Source: Brenneria goodwinii (lineage in GTDB: Bacteria > Pseudomonadota > Gammaproteobacteria > Enterobacterales > Enterobacteriaceae). Taken from it: a stretch of 64,000 bases of DNA. A program made the position numbers and the translations under genes. Where the stretch lies: the NCBI RefSeq assembly GCF_002291445.1, contig NZ_CP014137.1:3968001-4032000 (forward strand), written 5' to 3'. Numbering within the stretch: the first letter of the stretch is position 1; each line of letters begins with the position of its first letter. The notes below the pieces were generated by a model. The model ran no database searches and was not told the DNA's origin. It saw nothing but the letters and a program-made list of their open reading frames with translations. This document shows positions 52,152 to 61,580 of this stretch, one piece after another.

Positions 52152-53339
52152 ATGACAATCGAGAGTTTATTGGCGCAGCGTATCGCGCCGTTGAAAAGTT
52201 CCGCTATTCGCGAACTGCTTAAGCAAAGCAAGATGGATAACATTATCTCGCTGGCCGGAGGGATACCGTCAGATAAATTGTTTGATCTTGAAGGTCTGAA
52301 TCAGGCAATCCAGTTAGCCATTACCGAACAACCGCAAAACGCCTTCCAATATGGATTAACCGAAGGCAGCCCGGTATTACGTGAGCGCATCGCCGACCTA
52401 TGCGCGATTCGCGGCGTGAAAACGCGGGCTGAAGATATGGTGATAACCGCAGGTTCGCAGCAGGCGCTGGACTTGATCATGCGCGCGCTGATCGATCCGG
52501 GCGATATCTTCGTTGTCGAACGTCCGACCTATCTGGCCGCGTTGCAGACGCTAACGCTGGCGCAGGCTCAGGTGATGTCCGTTGCGTCAGATGAAAACGG
52601 CATGGTGGTCGACGATCTGGAAACCCTATTGCAAAAACAGCGCATCAAAGGCGTTTATATCGTACCGAACTTTGGTAATCCCAGCGGCGTAGCCCTGAGT
52701 TATGAACGACGCAAGCAACTAATCAAGCTGGCGGAGCGCTATGGCTTTGCCATCATTGAAGACGATCCGTACGGCGAACTGCGTTTCACCGAAGAACGCA
52801 ACCCAACGCTGTTTCAACTGGCTCAGGAAGAGCTGGGCAATAATGAACATGTGATTTATACCTCCACGTTCTCTAAGATCCTTTCTCCTGGCTTACGCGT
52901 CGGCTGGGCGATCATGCCTGACTGGCTGCTGCATAAAGTCGCCATCATCAAACAGGCGGCCGATCTGCATGCCAGTTCGTTATCGCAGAGCGTCGCGGAA
53001 TGCTATCTGGGCCTGGGACGTTTGGAAGCCCAGATAAAAAAAATCCGCTCCGCCTATAAGGAAAAAAGCGAACTGTTGTCCGGCCTGATCGCCAAAGAAC
53101 TGGGTGATGTGATGACCTTTAACCAGCCTAAAGGCGGCATGTTCCTGTGGGGCAAGTTCCGGCAGCCGTTTAATACCACCGAATGGCTGAAACAGACGCT
53201 GAAACAGGGCGTCGTATTTGTGCCGGGCGAATTCTTTTTTCCGGATACGCCGGACTATTCGACGCTGCGCTTCTCCTATGTGACCGCAACGGAAGAGCAG
53301 ATGCATGAGGCCGTCGCACGGCTGCGTCGCGCGCTGTAG
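52152..53339 (+). CDS. PLP-dependent aminotransferase (class I/II, LysN/2-aminoadipate type)
   Basis: A 395-residue fold-type I aminotransferase. Motifs are ISLAGGIPSDKLFD, QYGLTEGSPVLRERIADL, the cofactor contacts PNFGNPSGV and IIEDDPYGELRF, and the Schiff-base lysine in YTSTFSKILSPGLRVGW. It resembles aromatic/2-aminoadipate aminotransferases. Its position directly after the liv genes (apart from the island) suggests branched-chain or aromatic amino acids as substrates, an inference only. Confidence 0.85.
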   Translation: MTIESLLAQRIAPLKSSAIRELLKQSKMDNIISLAGGIPSDKLFDLEGLNQAIQLAITEQPQNAFQYGLTEGSPVLRERIADLCAIRGVKTRAEDMVITAGSQQALDLIMRALIDPGDIFVVERPTYLAALQTLTLAQAQVMSVASDENGMVVDDLETLLQKQRIKGVYIVPNFGNPSGVALSYERRKQLIKLAERYGFAIIEDDPYGELRFTEERNPTLFQLAQEELGNNEHVIYTSTFSKILSPGLRVGWAIMPDWLLHKVAIIKQAADLHASSLSQSVAECYLGLGRLEAQIKKIRSAYKEKSELLSGLIAKELGDVMTFNQPKGGMFLWGKFRQPFNTTEWLKQTLKQGVVFVPGEFFFPDTPDYSTLRFSYVTATEEQMHEAVARLRRAL

Positions 53340-53417
53340 CGCCGGCACGACAAAAGAGCTAAAAGGCCGCGCATGCGGCCTTTGTTATTTCAAGATCGGC
53401 AAATCAATCCGCATCGG

Positions 53418-55076
53418 TCAGAATGACGTCCAATTCTGCGAACCGGACGGCGTTTCGCCCGCCAGCTTCAGCGTGTTCTCCGGGCGTGAAACCGCCTGCG
53501 GGGTAATCTTATCGACATAGCCGGCACTTAAGCGGAAGGTGCTCATCAGTTCAACAAGACGTTTGGCCTGGTCGCTCAAACTGTCTGCGGCGGTGGCGGA
53601 TTCCTCCACCAGCGCGGCGTTCTGCTGCGTCACTTCATCCAGTTGGTTAACGGCATCATTCACCTGAGAGATCCCCTGAGCCTGTTCGCGGGTCGTCACG
53701 CCGATTTCGCTAAGCAGCTCAGCGACGCGGCGTACCTGTTCCACGATTTCCCCCATCGTGGCGCCCGCTTCGTTTACCAAAACGGAACCGTTCTCTACTT
53801 TCTCAACGCTTTCGCCAATCAAATCCTTGATCTCTTTGGCGGCGGAGGCGGAACGCTGGGCCAGAGAGCGAACCTCGCCGGCGACGACGGCGAATCCGCG
53901 CCCTTGTTCACCGGCGCGAGCCGCCTCTACGGCGGCATTCAGCGCCAGGATGTTGGTCTGGAAAGCGATGCCGTCGATAACGCCGATAATATCGCCAATC
54001 TTGCGTGAGCTGGCGGAGATATCCCCCATCGTAGTGACGACATTGTTCACCACATCCCCGCCCTTGGCGGCAGTAGCGCTGGCGGAGTTGGCCAATTCCG
54101 ATGCCATGTGAACGGTATCGGTATTCTGTTTGATGGTGGTATTCATCTGTTCCATAGACGCCGCGGTCTGTTGCAGATTGGATGCCTGCTCTTCCGTGCG
54201 CTGGCTCAAGTCGGTGTTGCCTATCGCAATCTGACCGGCGCCGGTAGCGATGGACTCACTGCTCTGGCGCACTTGATTAACCGTTTGACTCAGGCCGTCA
54301 CGCATGGCGGCCATCGCCGCCAAAACGCTGGTGGTATCGCGCGCGCGCAGTTGAACGTCCAACGCCAGGTTGCCCTGCGCCACCTGTTGTGCGATTTCAA
54401 CCGCATAAGTCGGCTCGCCGCCCAACAGCTTTTTAATCCGGTGGGTAATACCCCAGGCGACCAACCCGCCCAACAGCGCCGCCAATGCCGCAATGCTCAA
54501 CATTAATGAACCCGCCGAGGTTGCTTGGTGTTGCGATGCGTTGGCGGTCTCGATGGTCAGCGTGGTCTGATAGTCGATCATCGCATCCAGAGCGTCAAAA
54601 ATGCCGTTTTGCGCATCACGCAATTCACCGAACAGCATGCCGCGCGTCTCCTCAATATTTCCCGACATCCCCGTATCGATCGATTTGTTTACCGTCTCAA
54701 GATAGGACGGAATAAGTTTTTCCAAATTTTGCGTCCGTATCCGCGCTTCCGGTGAAATCGTGCGTTGCCGAATTTGTGCAAACAATTCGCTGTTGCGCTC
54801 CCGCAATTCAACGATGCGTTTTTGTTCTCCTTCCATTTCCTGCCGATTATCCATCAACGCAATGTTTCTGATCACGCGGGACATGGTGTTGATGTTGTCT
54901 TTAACCTCCTGCATCAACAACAGGTTATTAATACGCACTTGCGATAACTGGATATTGCCGCCCAGATCGGCCAGTTGCATACGGCCGAATATGGAGACAA
55001 GACAGCCAATCAGGATGATCAAGGCAAAGCCCGACCCCAACATGGTTCCCAGTTTCATGTTTTTTAAAATATTCAT
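53418..55076 (-). CDS. Methyl-accepting chemotaxis protein
   Basis: A Tar/Tsr-type chemoreceptor of 552 residues. It has an N-terminal span (GSGFALIILIGCLVSIFG), a periplasmic four-helix ligand domain to about residue 185, a second span, HAMP, and the signalling hairpin (GIAFQTNILALNAAVEAARA) with GRGFAVVAGEVRSLAQRSA. The C-terminal NWTSF resembles the CheR/CheB-tethering pentapeptide NWETF, so it is probably a major, adaptation-competent receptor. The ligand is unknown; neighbouring amino acid and glycerol-phosphate uptake genes are only suggestive. Confidence 0.93.
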   Translation of the reverse strand: MNILKNMKLGTMLGSGFALIILIGCLVSIFGRMQLADLGGNIQLSQVRINNLLLMQEVKDNINTMSRVIRNIALMDNRQEMEGEQKRIVELRERNSELFAQIRQRTISPEARIRTQNLEKLIPSYLETVNKSIDTGMSGNIEETRGMLFGELRDAQNGIFDALDAMIDYQTTLTIETANASQHQATSAGSLMLSIAALAALLGGLVAWGITHRIKKLLGGEPTYAVEIAQQVAQGNLALDVQLRARDTTSVLAAMAAMRDGLSQTVNQVRQSSESIATGAGQIAIGNTDLSQRTEEQASNLQQTAASMEQMNTTIKQNTDTVHMASELANSASATAAKGGDVVNNVVTTMGDISASSRKIGDIIGVIDGIAFQTNILALNAAVEAARAGEQGRGFAVVAGEVRSLAQRSASAAKEIKDLIGESVEKVENGSVLVNEAGATMGEIVEQVRRVAELLSEIGVTTREQAQGISQVNDAVNQLDEVTQQNAALVEESATAADSLSDQAKRLVELMSTFRLSAGYVDKITPQAVSRPENTLKLAGETPSGSQNWTSF

Positions 55077-55416
55077 AATTTTCCTTGGTATTGAATATCC
55101 GCCGGCAAATCCTCTCGCCGCGATATATTTTGTTTGATTTTTTTCAATGATGAGCTAAACAAGCTGTTATTAAATGCTTGTTATTGCAGGATTCACTCAC
55201 CTGCCGATAAACCCTGATGCCTAGGCAGTAAGTGAATAAGTAGTATATGGGGAGGCAAATAAATCTATTGTCGGATAAATGCGCGAAAACAGGCCCGATT
55301 GTCGCCATACAATAGCAATAGACTTCGTATGTTAAATCATTGATCGCTATTAGCTATTGTTTGGATCATTACTCTTAACCTGGCGATCCTCCCTGCCAGC
55401 AGCGAGGATCACCGTT

Positions 55417-55460
55417 TTGTCACCATTCCGTCATTTAACAGTTATTTTTCTGTCATGCGC
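55417..55460 (+). promoter_or_regulatory. Tandem Pho box upstream of ugpB
   Basis: Four consecutive 11-base units, TTGTCACCATT, CCGTCATTTAA, CAGTTATTTTT and CTGTCATGCGC, repeat the CTGTCAT-N4 PhoB half-site in phase, with a possible fifth degenerate unit after them. This equals two adjacent Pho boxes about 70 bases before ugpB. E. coli ugpBAECQ is a known PhoB regulon member. The rest of the 454-base mcp-ugpB gap (55077-55530) shows no gene. Confidence 0.8.
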
Positions 55461-55530
55461 CCGTGTCATGTTACCTCCCGAATAAAAAAGCGCTTTCTGC
55501 TCAAGCCAGGTTTAATTCCAGGAGACAGGC

Positions 55531-56868
55531 ATGCTTAATCCGACTATTCGTAAAACACGTGTCATTAATAAAACAATAACATGTGTGGCCTTAGCGCTGG
55601 CGTGCAGCGCCAATGCGCAGGCAGTGACCGAAATCCCTTTCTGGCACTCAATGGAAGGGGAGTTAGGCACCACGGTTAATTCACTGACGGACCGTTTTAA
55701 CCAATCGCACAGCGATGTCAAAATTGTCCCGGTCTATAAAGGCAACTACGAACAAAATCTGGCCGCCGGGATCGCCGCTTTCCGCGCCGGCAACGCCCCC
55801 GCGATTCTGCAGGTTTATGAGGTTGGCACCGCCACCATGATGGCCAGCAAGGCCATTAAACCCGTCTATGAAGTTTTCAAACAGGCGGGCATCAATTTCG
55901 ATGAATCCGTTTTTGTTCCCACGGTTTCCGGTTATTACACCGACGCCAAAAGCGGCCATCTGCTGTCACAGCCGTTCAATAGCTCCACCCCCGTGCTGTA
56001 CTACAACAAAGACGCCTTCAAAAAAGCCGGCCTGGATCCGGAGCAACCACCTAAAACCTGGCAGCAAATGACCGAATACACTGCGAAACTGCGTGCGGCA
56101 GGCATGAAATGCGGCTATGCCAGCGGCTGGCAGGGTTGGATCCAGATCGAAAACTTCAGCGCTTGGCACGGATTGCCGATAGCGAGCCAAAATAATGGTT
56201 TTGACGGCACGGACGCCGTACTGGAGTTCAACAAACCGACTCAGGTTAAGCACATCCAACGGTTGGAAGATATGAACAAGAAGGGGGATTTCTCCTACAT
56301 CGGGCGTAAAGATGAGTCCACGGAGAAGTTCTACAACGGTGAATGCGCCATGACCACCGCCTCTTCCGGTTCGTTGGCGAATATCCGCCAGCGCGCCAAA
56401 TTCAGTTATGGCGTCGGCATGATGCCGTATGACGCCGACGTGCAAGGCGCGCCGCAGAACGCCATCATTGGCGGCGCCAGCCTGTGGGTGATGAACGGCA
56501 AAGACGACGCGACCTACAAAGGCGTCGCCGAATTTATGCAGTTCCTGGCACAGCCTGATATCGCCGCGGAATGGCACCAGAAAACCGGCTATCTGCCTAT
56601 CACCACCGCCGCGTATGAATTAACGCAGAAGCAGGGCTTCTACGATAAGAATCCGGGCGCGGATATCGCAACGCGCCAGATGCTGAACAAACCCCCATTG
56701 CCGTACACCAAAGGTCTGCGTTTAGGCAATATGCCGCAAATCCGCACCGTGGTGGACGAAGAACTGGAAAACGTCTGGACCGGTAAGAAAACCCCGCAAC
56801 AGGCTCTGGACAGCGCCGTCGAGCGCGGCAACGCCCTGCTGCGCCGTTTTGAACAGTCGACCAAATAA
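55531..56868 (+). CDS. ugpB: sn-Glycerol-3-phosphate ABC transporter binding protein
   Basis: UgpB binds sn-glycerol 3-phosphate and glycerophosphodiesters in the periplasm. The 445-residue precursor has a signal peptide (CVALALACSANAQA) cleaved before VTEIPFWHSMEGELG, the conserved ligand-site start. KGNYEQNLAAGIAAFRAGNAP, LSQPFNSSTPVLYYNKDAF, YASGWQGWIQIENFSAW and IIGGASLWVM match E. coli. It is the first gene of ugpBAECQ, downstream of a tandem Pho box. Confidence 0.97.
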   Translation: MLNPTIRKTRVINKTITCVALALACSANAQAVTEIPFWHSMEGELGTTVNSLTDRFNQSHSDVKIVPVYKGNYEQNLAAGIAAFRAGNAPAILQVYEVGTATMMASKAIKPVYEVFKQAGINFDESVFVPTVSGYYTDAKSGHLLSQPFNSSTPVLYYNKDAFKKAGLDPEQPPKTWQQMTEYTAKLRAAGMKCGYASGWQGWIQIENFSAWHGLPIASQNNGFDGTDAVLEFNKPTQVKHIQRLEDMNKKGDFSYIGRKDESTEKFYNGECAMTTASSGSLANIRQRAKFSYGVGMMPYDADVQGAPQNAIIGGASLWVMNGKDDATYKGVAEFMQFLAQPDIAAEWHQKTGYLPITTAAYELTQKQGFYDKNPGADIATRQMLNKPPLPYTKGLRLGNMPQIRTVVDEELENVWTGKKTPQQALDSAVERGNALLRRFEQSTK

Positions 56869-56913
56869 GTTGACCGCTTTCCTCTCCTTCCCTTCATGGG
56901 GAGGAGAGCGAAA

Positions 56914-56959
56914 TAACCCCGCCTGGCATTCCCGGTTTGAGGACGCCCAGGCGGGGTTA
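56914..56959 (+). other. Intercistronic stem-loop between ugpB and ugpA
   Basis: A perfect 13-bp stem (TAACCCCGCCTGG with complement) encloses a 20-base loop between the binding protein and the first permease gene. It lacks a T run. It likely protects ugpB mRNA or reduces read-through, raising UgpB relative to the membrane subunits. Confidence 0.65.
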
Positions 56960-56991
56960 AGCGGTCGCCTTTATCAGCAACGAGTTACCAC

Positions 56992-57879
56992 ATGACATCA
57001 TCCCGTCCTGTTTTTGGCTGTAGCTGGTTACCCTATGCGCTGGTTTTTCCTCAGCTGCTGATCACCCTCATTTTCTTCATCTGGCCTGCCGGTCAGGCGC
57101 TGTGGTATTCGGTGCAAAGCCTGGACCCGTTTGGGTTGTCCAGCGAATTCGTCGGGTTGGAGAATTTCAGGCAGCTATTCAGCAGCAGCTATTATCTGGA
57201 ATCTTTTTACACCACGCTGGTATTCAGTTTTCTGGTGACCGGTTTCGGCCTGCTGATATCTCTGTTTCTGGCCGCACTGGTTGACTACGTTCTGCGGTTT
57301 AGCCGCCTGTATCAAACCTTGCTTATCCTGCCGTACGCCGTGGCGCCCGCGGTTGCCGCCGTCCTGTGGATGTTTCTGTTTAATCCCGGACTGGGTTTGA
57401 TCACCCATTTTCTGACGGCGCTGGGCTATTCATGGAACTACGCGCAAAACAGCGGACAGGCGATGTTTCTGGTGGTGCTGGCTTCGGTCTGGAAACAGAT
57501 AAGCTATAACTTTCTGTTTTTTCTGGCGGCGTTGCAGTCGATTCCCCGCTCATTGATTGAAGCGGCGGCCATTGACGGCGCCGGGCCGGTACGCCGGTTT
57601 TTCAATCTGGTGCTGCCGCTTATCTCTCCGGTGAGCTTTTTCCTGCTGGTGATCAATCTGATATACGCCTTTTTCGATACCTTCCCCATTATTGACGCCG
57701 CCACCGGCGGCGGCCCCGTCCAGTCCACCACTACGCTGATTTACAAGATTTACCGGGAAGGTTTTGCCGGTCTGGATCTTTCCAGCTCCGCGGCTCAGTC
57801 GGTGGTGCTGATGTTATTGGTTATCGGATTGACGGTGATTCAATTCCGCTTTGTTGAACGGAAGGTGAACTACCAATGA
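56992..57879 (+). CDS. ugpA: sn-Glycerol-3-phosphate ABC permease UgpA
   Basis: UgpA is one of the two channel subunits. The 295-residue protein has six spans and the EAA coupling loop (SLIEAAAIDGAGPVRRFFNL) of binding-protein-dependent permeases; PYALVFPQLLITLIFFIWPA and FVGLENFRQLF are family-like. Its TGA overlaps the ugpE ATG (ATGA). Confidence 0.96.
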   Translation: MTSSRPVFGCSWLPYALVFPQLLITLIFFIWPAGQALWYSVQSLDPFGLSSEFVGLENFRQLFSSSYYLESFYTTLVFSFLVTGFGLLISLFLAALVDYVLRFSRLYQTLLILPYAVAPAVAAVLWMFLFNPGLGLITHFLTALGYSWNYAQNSGQAMFLVVLASVWKQISYNFLFFLAALQSIPRSLIEAAAIDGAGPVRRFFNLVLPLISPVSFFLLVINLIYAFFDTFPIIDAATGGGPVQSTTTLIYKIYREGFAGLDLSSSAAQSVVLMLLVIGLTVIQFRFVERKVNYQ

Positions 57880-58721
57880 TTGAAAATCGTCGCGGATTGG
57901 ATATTTTCAGCCACCTGATGCTGGTGGTCGGCATTGTCGCCGTACTTTTCCCCCTGTATGTCGCCATTGTTACCGCCACGTTGGATAACGAGCAGGTGTT
58001 TCAGACACCGATGACGCTGATACCCGGCACCCGCCTGTGGGAAAATCTGCGGATCGTCTGGCAACACGGCGTGGCGAACAACACCACGCCCTTTGGGCTG
58101 ATGCTGTTTAACAGTTTCGTCATGGCGCTGGCGATCACGCTGGGCAAAATTACGGTGTCCATATTATCCGCCTACGCCATCGTCTATTTTCGTTTTCCGT
58201 TCCGGAATCTGTTTTTCTGGATGATATTTCTCACGCTGATGCTGCCGGTAGAGGTGCGCATCTTTCCTACGATAGAAGTCGTTTCCCAATTGCACATGAT
58301 AGACAGTTACGCCGGGCTGACGTTTCCGTTAATGGCATCGGCGACGGCGACCTTCCTGTTCCGGCAGTTTTTTATGACGCTGCCGAGCGAACTGCTGGAA
58401 GCATCGCGCATTGACGGCGCCGGCCCGATGCGTTTTTTCTTCGACATTGTTCTGCCGCTGTCGAAAACCAACCTGGCGGCGCTGTTCGTCATCACCTTTA
58501 TCTACGGCTGGAACCAGTATCTGTGGCCGCTGCTGATTATCAGTGATGCGAACCTGGGAACGGCGGTGGCCGGGATCAAAAGTATGATCGCCTCCGGCGA
58601 TATCGCCACCCAGTGGAATCAGGTGATGGCGGCGATGCTACTGACGATGCTGCCGCCTCTGTTAATCGTGCTGCTGATGCAGCGCTGGTTCGTTCGTGGT
58701 CTGGTTGATAGTGAGAAATAA
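57876..58721 (+). CDS. ugpE: sn-Glycerol-3-phosphate ABC permease UgpE
   Basis: UgpE is the second channel subunit, 281 residues, six spans. Motifs are NSFVMALAITLGKITVSILS, LPVEVRIFPTIEVVSQL and the EAA loop (ELLEASRIDGAGPMRFFFDI). It overlaps ugpA by 4 bases and precedes ugpC by 6 bases. Confidence 0.96.
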   Translation: MIENRRGLDIFSHLMLVVGIVAVLFPLYVAIVTATLDNEQVFQTPMTLIPGTRLWENLRIVWQHGVANNTTPFGLMLFNSFVMALAITLGKITVSILSAYAIVYFRFPFRNLFFWMIFLTLMLPVEVRIFPTIEVVSQLHMIDSYAGLTFPLMASATATFLFRQFFMTLPSELLEASRIDGAGPMRFFFDIVLPLSKTNLAALFVITFIYGWNQYLWPLLIISDANLGTAVAGIKSMIASGDIATQWNQVMAAMLLTMLPPLLIVLLMQRWFVRGLVDSEK

Positions 58722-58727
58722 CACGTT

Positions 58728-59801
58728 ATGGCATGTTTAAAACTTCAGTCCGTTACCAAGTCATATGACGGCAAAACGCAGATTATTCACCCTATCGACC
58801 TCGATGTGAATGATGGTGAGTTTATCGTGATGGTCGGCCCTTCCGGCTGCGGTAAATCCACGCTGCTGAGGATGGTTGCCGGGCTGGAGCGGACAACCAG
58901 CGGCGATATTTATATTGATAACCAGCGGGTTACCGATCTGGAACCCAAAGATCGCGGCATTGCGATGGTGTTCCAAAATTACGCGCTTTATCCCCATATG
59001 AGCGTTTATGACAACATGGCTTACGGCTTGAAAATTCGCGGGTTCGGCAAAACGCAAATTCGCCAGCGGGTGGAAGAAGCCGCGCGCATTCTGGAGCTGG
59101 CGCCGCTGCTGGATCGTAAACCGCGCGAATTATCGGGCGGGCAACGTCAACGCGTCGCGATGGGGCGCGCTATTGTGCGCGAACCTGCGGTATTTTTATT
59201 CGATGAGCCCTTGTCAAACCTGGACGCCAAATTGCGGGTACAGATGCGGCTGGAATTACAACAGCTGCATCGGCGCCTGAAAACCACCAGCCTCTACGTA
59301 ACGCACGATCAGATTGAAGCCATGACGCTGGCTCAGCGCGTGATCGTGATGAATAAAGGCGTGGTCGAACAGATTGGCGCCCCGGCGGACATTTACCGCC
59401 GTCCGGCATCGCTGTTCGTCGCCAGCTTTATCGGATCGCCCGCCATGAACCTGTGGCCGGGCAAAATCAGCGATGACGGCTGCCGGTTTGAAATCGGCGA
59501 CGCCTTAGCCTTGCCGCTGCCGACGGCGAAATCTCAGTGGCGCGGGCGCAAGTTGACGCTAGGGGTAAGACCGGAGCATATTCAACTGACAACCGGCGAA
59601 GCGGGCGGCATTCCGCTGCAGGTATCGACGTTGGAACTGCTGGGCGCGGATAATTTGGCGCACGGGCGGTGGGGTGAACAAAATGTGATTGTTCGCCTGT
59701 CCCATGAACATTGTCCGGCGGTGGGGTCGACACTTTGGCTGCATCTGCCTGGGTCGTCATGGCATTTGTTTGATTCGCAAAGCGGATTACGGGTGGAATA
59801 A
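58728..59801 (+). CDS. ugpC: sn-Glycerol-3-phosphate ABC transporter ATPase
   Basis: UgpC powers glycerol-3-phosphate import and is a MalK-like ATPase of 357 residues. Walker A (GPSGCGKSTLLRM), Q-loop (VFQNYALYPHMSV), signature (LSGGQRQRVAMGRAIV), Walker B (FLFDEPLSNLDAKLR) and a C-terminal regulatory domain (GVRPEHIQL) are clear. Its stop overlaps the ugpQ start by one base (TAATG). Confidence 0.97.
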   Translation: MACLKLQSVTKSYDGKTQIIHPIDLDVNDGEFIVMVGPSGCGKSTLLRMVAGLERTTSGDIYIDNQRVTDLEPKDRGIAMVFQNYALYPHMSVYDNMAYGLKIRGFGKTQIRQRVEEAARILELAPLLDRKPRELSGGQRQRVAMGRAIVREPAVFLFDEPLSNLDAKLRVQMRLELQQLHRRLKTTSLYVTHDQIEAMTLAQRVIVMNKGVVEQIGAPADIYRRPASLFVASFIGSPAMNLWPGKISDDGCRFEIGDALALPLPTAKSQWRGRKLTLGVRPEHIQLTTGEAGGIPLQVSTLELLGADNLAHGRWGEQNVIVRLSHEHCPAVGSTLWLHLPGSSWHLFDSQSGLRVE

Positions 59802-60550
59802 TGATAACGCTATGGCCTTATCCGGCTATTGTCGCCCATCGCGGCGGCGGTTCACTGGCGCCGGAAAACACATTGGCCGCGATTGATGTGGGCGCCAGCT
59901 TCGGTCACAAGATGATCGAATTTGACGCCAAGCTATCGCAGGACGGTCAAATCTTCCTGCTCCATGATGATACGCTTGAGCGCACCAGCAACGGCTGGGG
60001 GATCGCAGGCGATCTGCCGTGGGACAGACTGACTTCGCTGGATGTCGGGAGTGGGTACAGCAAAAAATTCGCCGGCGAACGGCTGCCGCTGTTATCGGAA
60101 GTCGCGAAACGCTGTAAACAGTATGGCATGGCCGCCAATATCGAAATTAAGCCGACCACCGGTCATGAGCAGGAAACCGGGCGTCAGATTGCCCTTGCGG
60201 CGCGTCAGCTATGGCAGGATCACCCCATTGCGCCATTGTTATCGTCGTTCTCGGCGCCGTCGCTGGAGGCGGCCCGACAGGCGGTTCCCGAGCTGCCGCG
60301 CGGCCTGCTGCTGGATGAATGGGATGAGGATTGGCAAAACCTGACCCGCCGGCTAGAGTGCGTATCTATTCATCTCAATCACCATTTACTGACGGCGGAA
60401 CGGGCGGCGTTACTGAAAGCCGCCGGGCTGCGCATTCTGGTTTATACCGTCAACCAGCCAGAACGGGCCAGAATATTGCTCAACTGGGGCGTTGACTGTA
60501 TCTGTACCGACCGGATAGATTTAATCGGGGCGGATTTTGCTACCGGCTAA
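59801..60550 (+). CDS. ugpQ: Cytosolic glycerophosphodiester phosphodiesterase
   Basis: UgpQ hydrolyses imported glycerophosphodiesters to glycerol 3-phosphate and an alcohol. The 249-residue TIM-barrel protein has the catalytic VAHRGGGSLAPENTLAA, metal ligands in EFDAKLSQDG and HDDTLERTSNG, and the late AANIEIKPT. No signal peptide, as expected for the cytosolic member. It is last in the ugp operon. Confidence 0.96.
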   Translation: MITLWPYPAIVAHRGGGSLAPENTLAAIDVGASFGHKMIEFDAKLSQDGQIFLLHDDTLERTSNGWGIAGDLPWDRLTSLDVGSGYSKKFAGERLPLLSEVAKRCKQYGMAANIEIKPTTGHEQETGRQIALAARQLWQDHPIAPLLSSFSAPSLEAARQAVPELPRGLLLDEWDEDWQNLTRRLECVSIHLNHHLLTAERAALLKAAGLRILVYTVNQPERARILLNWGVDCICTDRIDLIGADFATG

Positions 60551-60605
60551 AATCGGCCCATTCATCTCTTTCCAGCTAGGTGCCGGTTATTAAGGACGAG
60601 GCTCA

Positions 60606-61562
60606 ATGCCCCCATTTATTAGTTCTCTCTGGCACCAAATTTTTCTGTCTTTACCGCTATTTATTCTGATTGCGCTGGGTTACGGCCTGATCCGCTATGG
60701 AAAATGGCCGACGACCATTACCGATGGCATGAGCCGTTTTGTCTTCTCGGTGGCGATGCCGGCCATGTTATTTCGCCTGATGAGCGATTTCTCCAAACGT
60801 CCGATGGTTGATGCCCGCCTGCTGATTGCCTTTTTCGGCAGTTGTCTGGTCGTTTTTATACTCGGCCGCGTTGTCTCACGTAAAGTTTTTCATCTGGATG
60901 GCGTTTCCGGATCGATTTTTGCGCTGAGCGGCATCTTTTCCAACAATGTGGTGCTTGGATTGCCGATTGCCGCGCTGATGCTGGGTGAAGAGTCGATACC
61001 TTCCGTCGCGCTAGTGGTGGTGTTTAACGGTCTGATCCTGTGGACGCTGGTGACGGTTTCGGTGGAGTGGGCGCGCAATGGGGCGCTTTCTCTGCAAGGC
61101 TTTAGCAAAACCGCGCTGGGCGTGCTGAAAAATCCGCTGATTATCGGCATCCTGTCCGGTACGGCATTCAGCCTGACCGGTTTTCCCCTGCCGTATTATG
61201 TCGACCAGCCGCTAAGCATGTTGGGGCAGATTGCCATGCCGTTATCGCTGATTGCCCTGGGAATGGGGCTGGCGGAATACCAGATCCGCGATGGCTTGCA
61301 AATCAGCGTCGCTATTTGCTTCATCAAGCTGCTGGTGCAACCGCTGGTAATCTGGGGCATCGCGATAGCGATAGGCCTGCCGGAAATGGAGACGCGAGCG
61401 GTCGTATTGCTGGGCTCAATGTCCGTGGGCGTAAACGTGTATCTGATGTCGCGCCAGTTCAATGTGCTGGGCGGTCCGGTCGCCACCAGCCTGTTGGTGT
61501 CGACGGCGCTGGCTGCCTTGACCACCCCGCTTATCCTGACGCTGATGGGCGTGCGTCTTTAA
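60606..61562 (+). CDS. AEC-family (auxin efflux carrier-like) transporter
   Basis: A product of 318 residues with about ten hydrophobic spans, of the auxin efflux carrier family, which in bacteria includes malonate, malate and amino-acid carriers. Typical parts are FILIALGYGLIRYGKWP, FSNNVVLGLPIAALMLGEES and PLSMLGQIAMPLSLIALGMG. The substrate cannot be told from sequence. It lies 55 bases after ugpQ on the same strand and may be read from the ugp promoter. Confidence 0.85.
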   Translation: MPPFISSLWHQIFLSLPLFILIALGYGLIRYGKWPTTITDGMSRFVFSVAMPAMLFRLMSDFSKRPMVDARLLIAFFGSCLVVFILGRVVSRKVFHLDGVSGSIFALSGIFSNNVVLGLPIAALMLGEESIPSVALVVVFNGLILWTLVTVSVEWARNGALSLQGFSKTALGVLKNPLIIGILSGTAFSLTGFPLPYYVDQPLSMLGQIAMPLSLIALGMGLAEYQIRDGLQISVAICFIKLLVQPLVIWGIAIAIGLPEMETRAVVLLGSMSVGVNVYLMSRQFNVLGGPVATSLLVSTALAALTTPLILTLMGVRL

Positions 61563-61580
61563 ATCCGGCAGACTCAGCCG

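Noticed and set aside
55203..55210. GCCGATAA, a sigma-28 -10 match upstream of the chemoreceptor gene
   Set aside because: It points away from the chemoreceptor gene and has no TAAA-type -35 eleven bases upstream.
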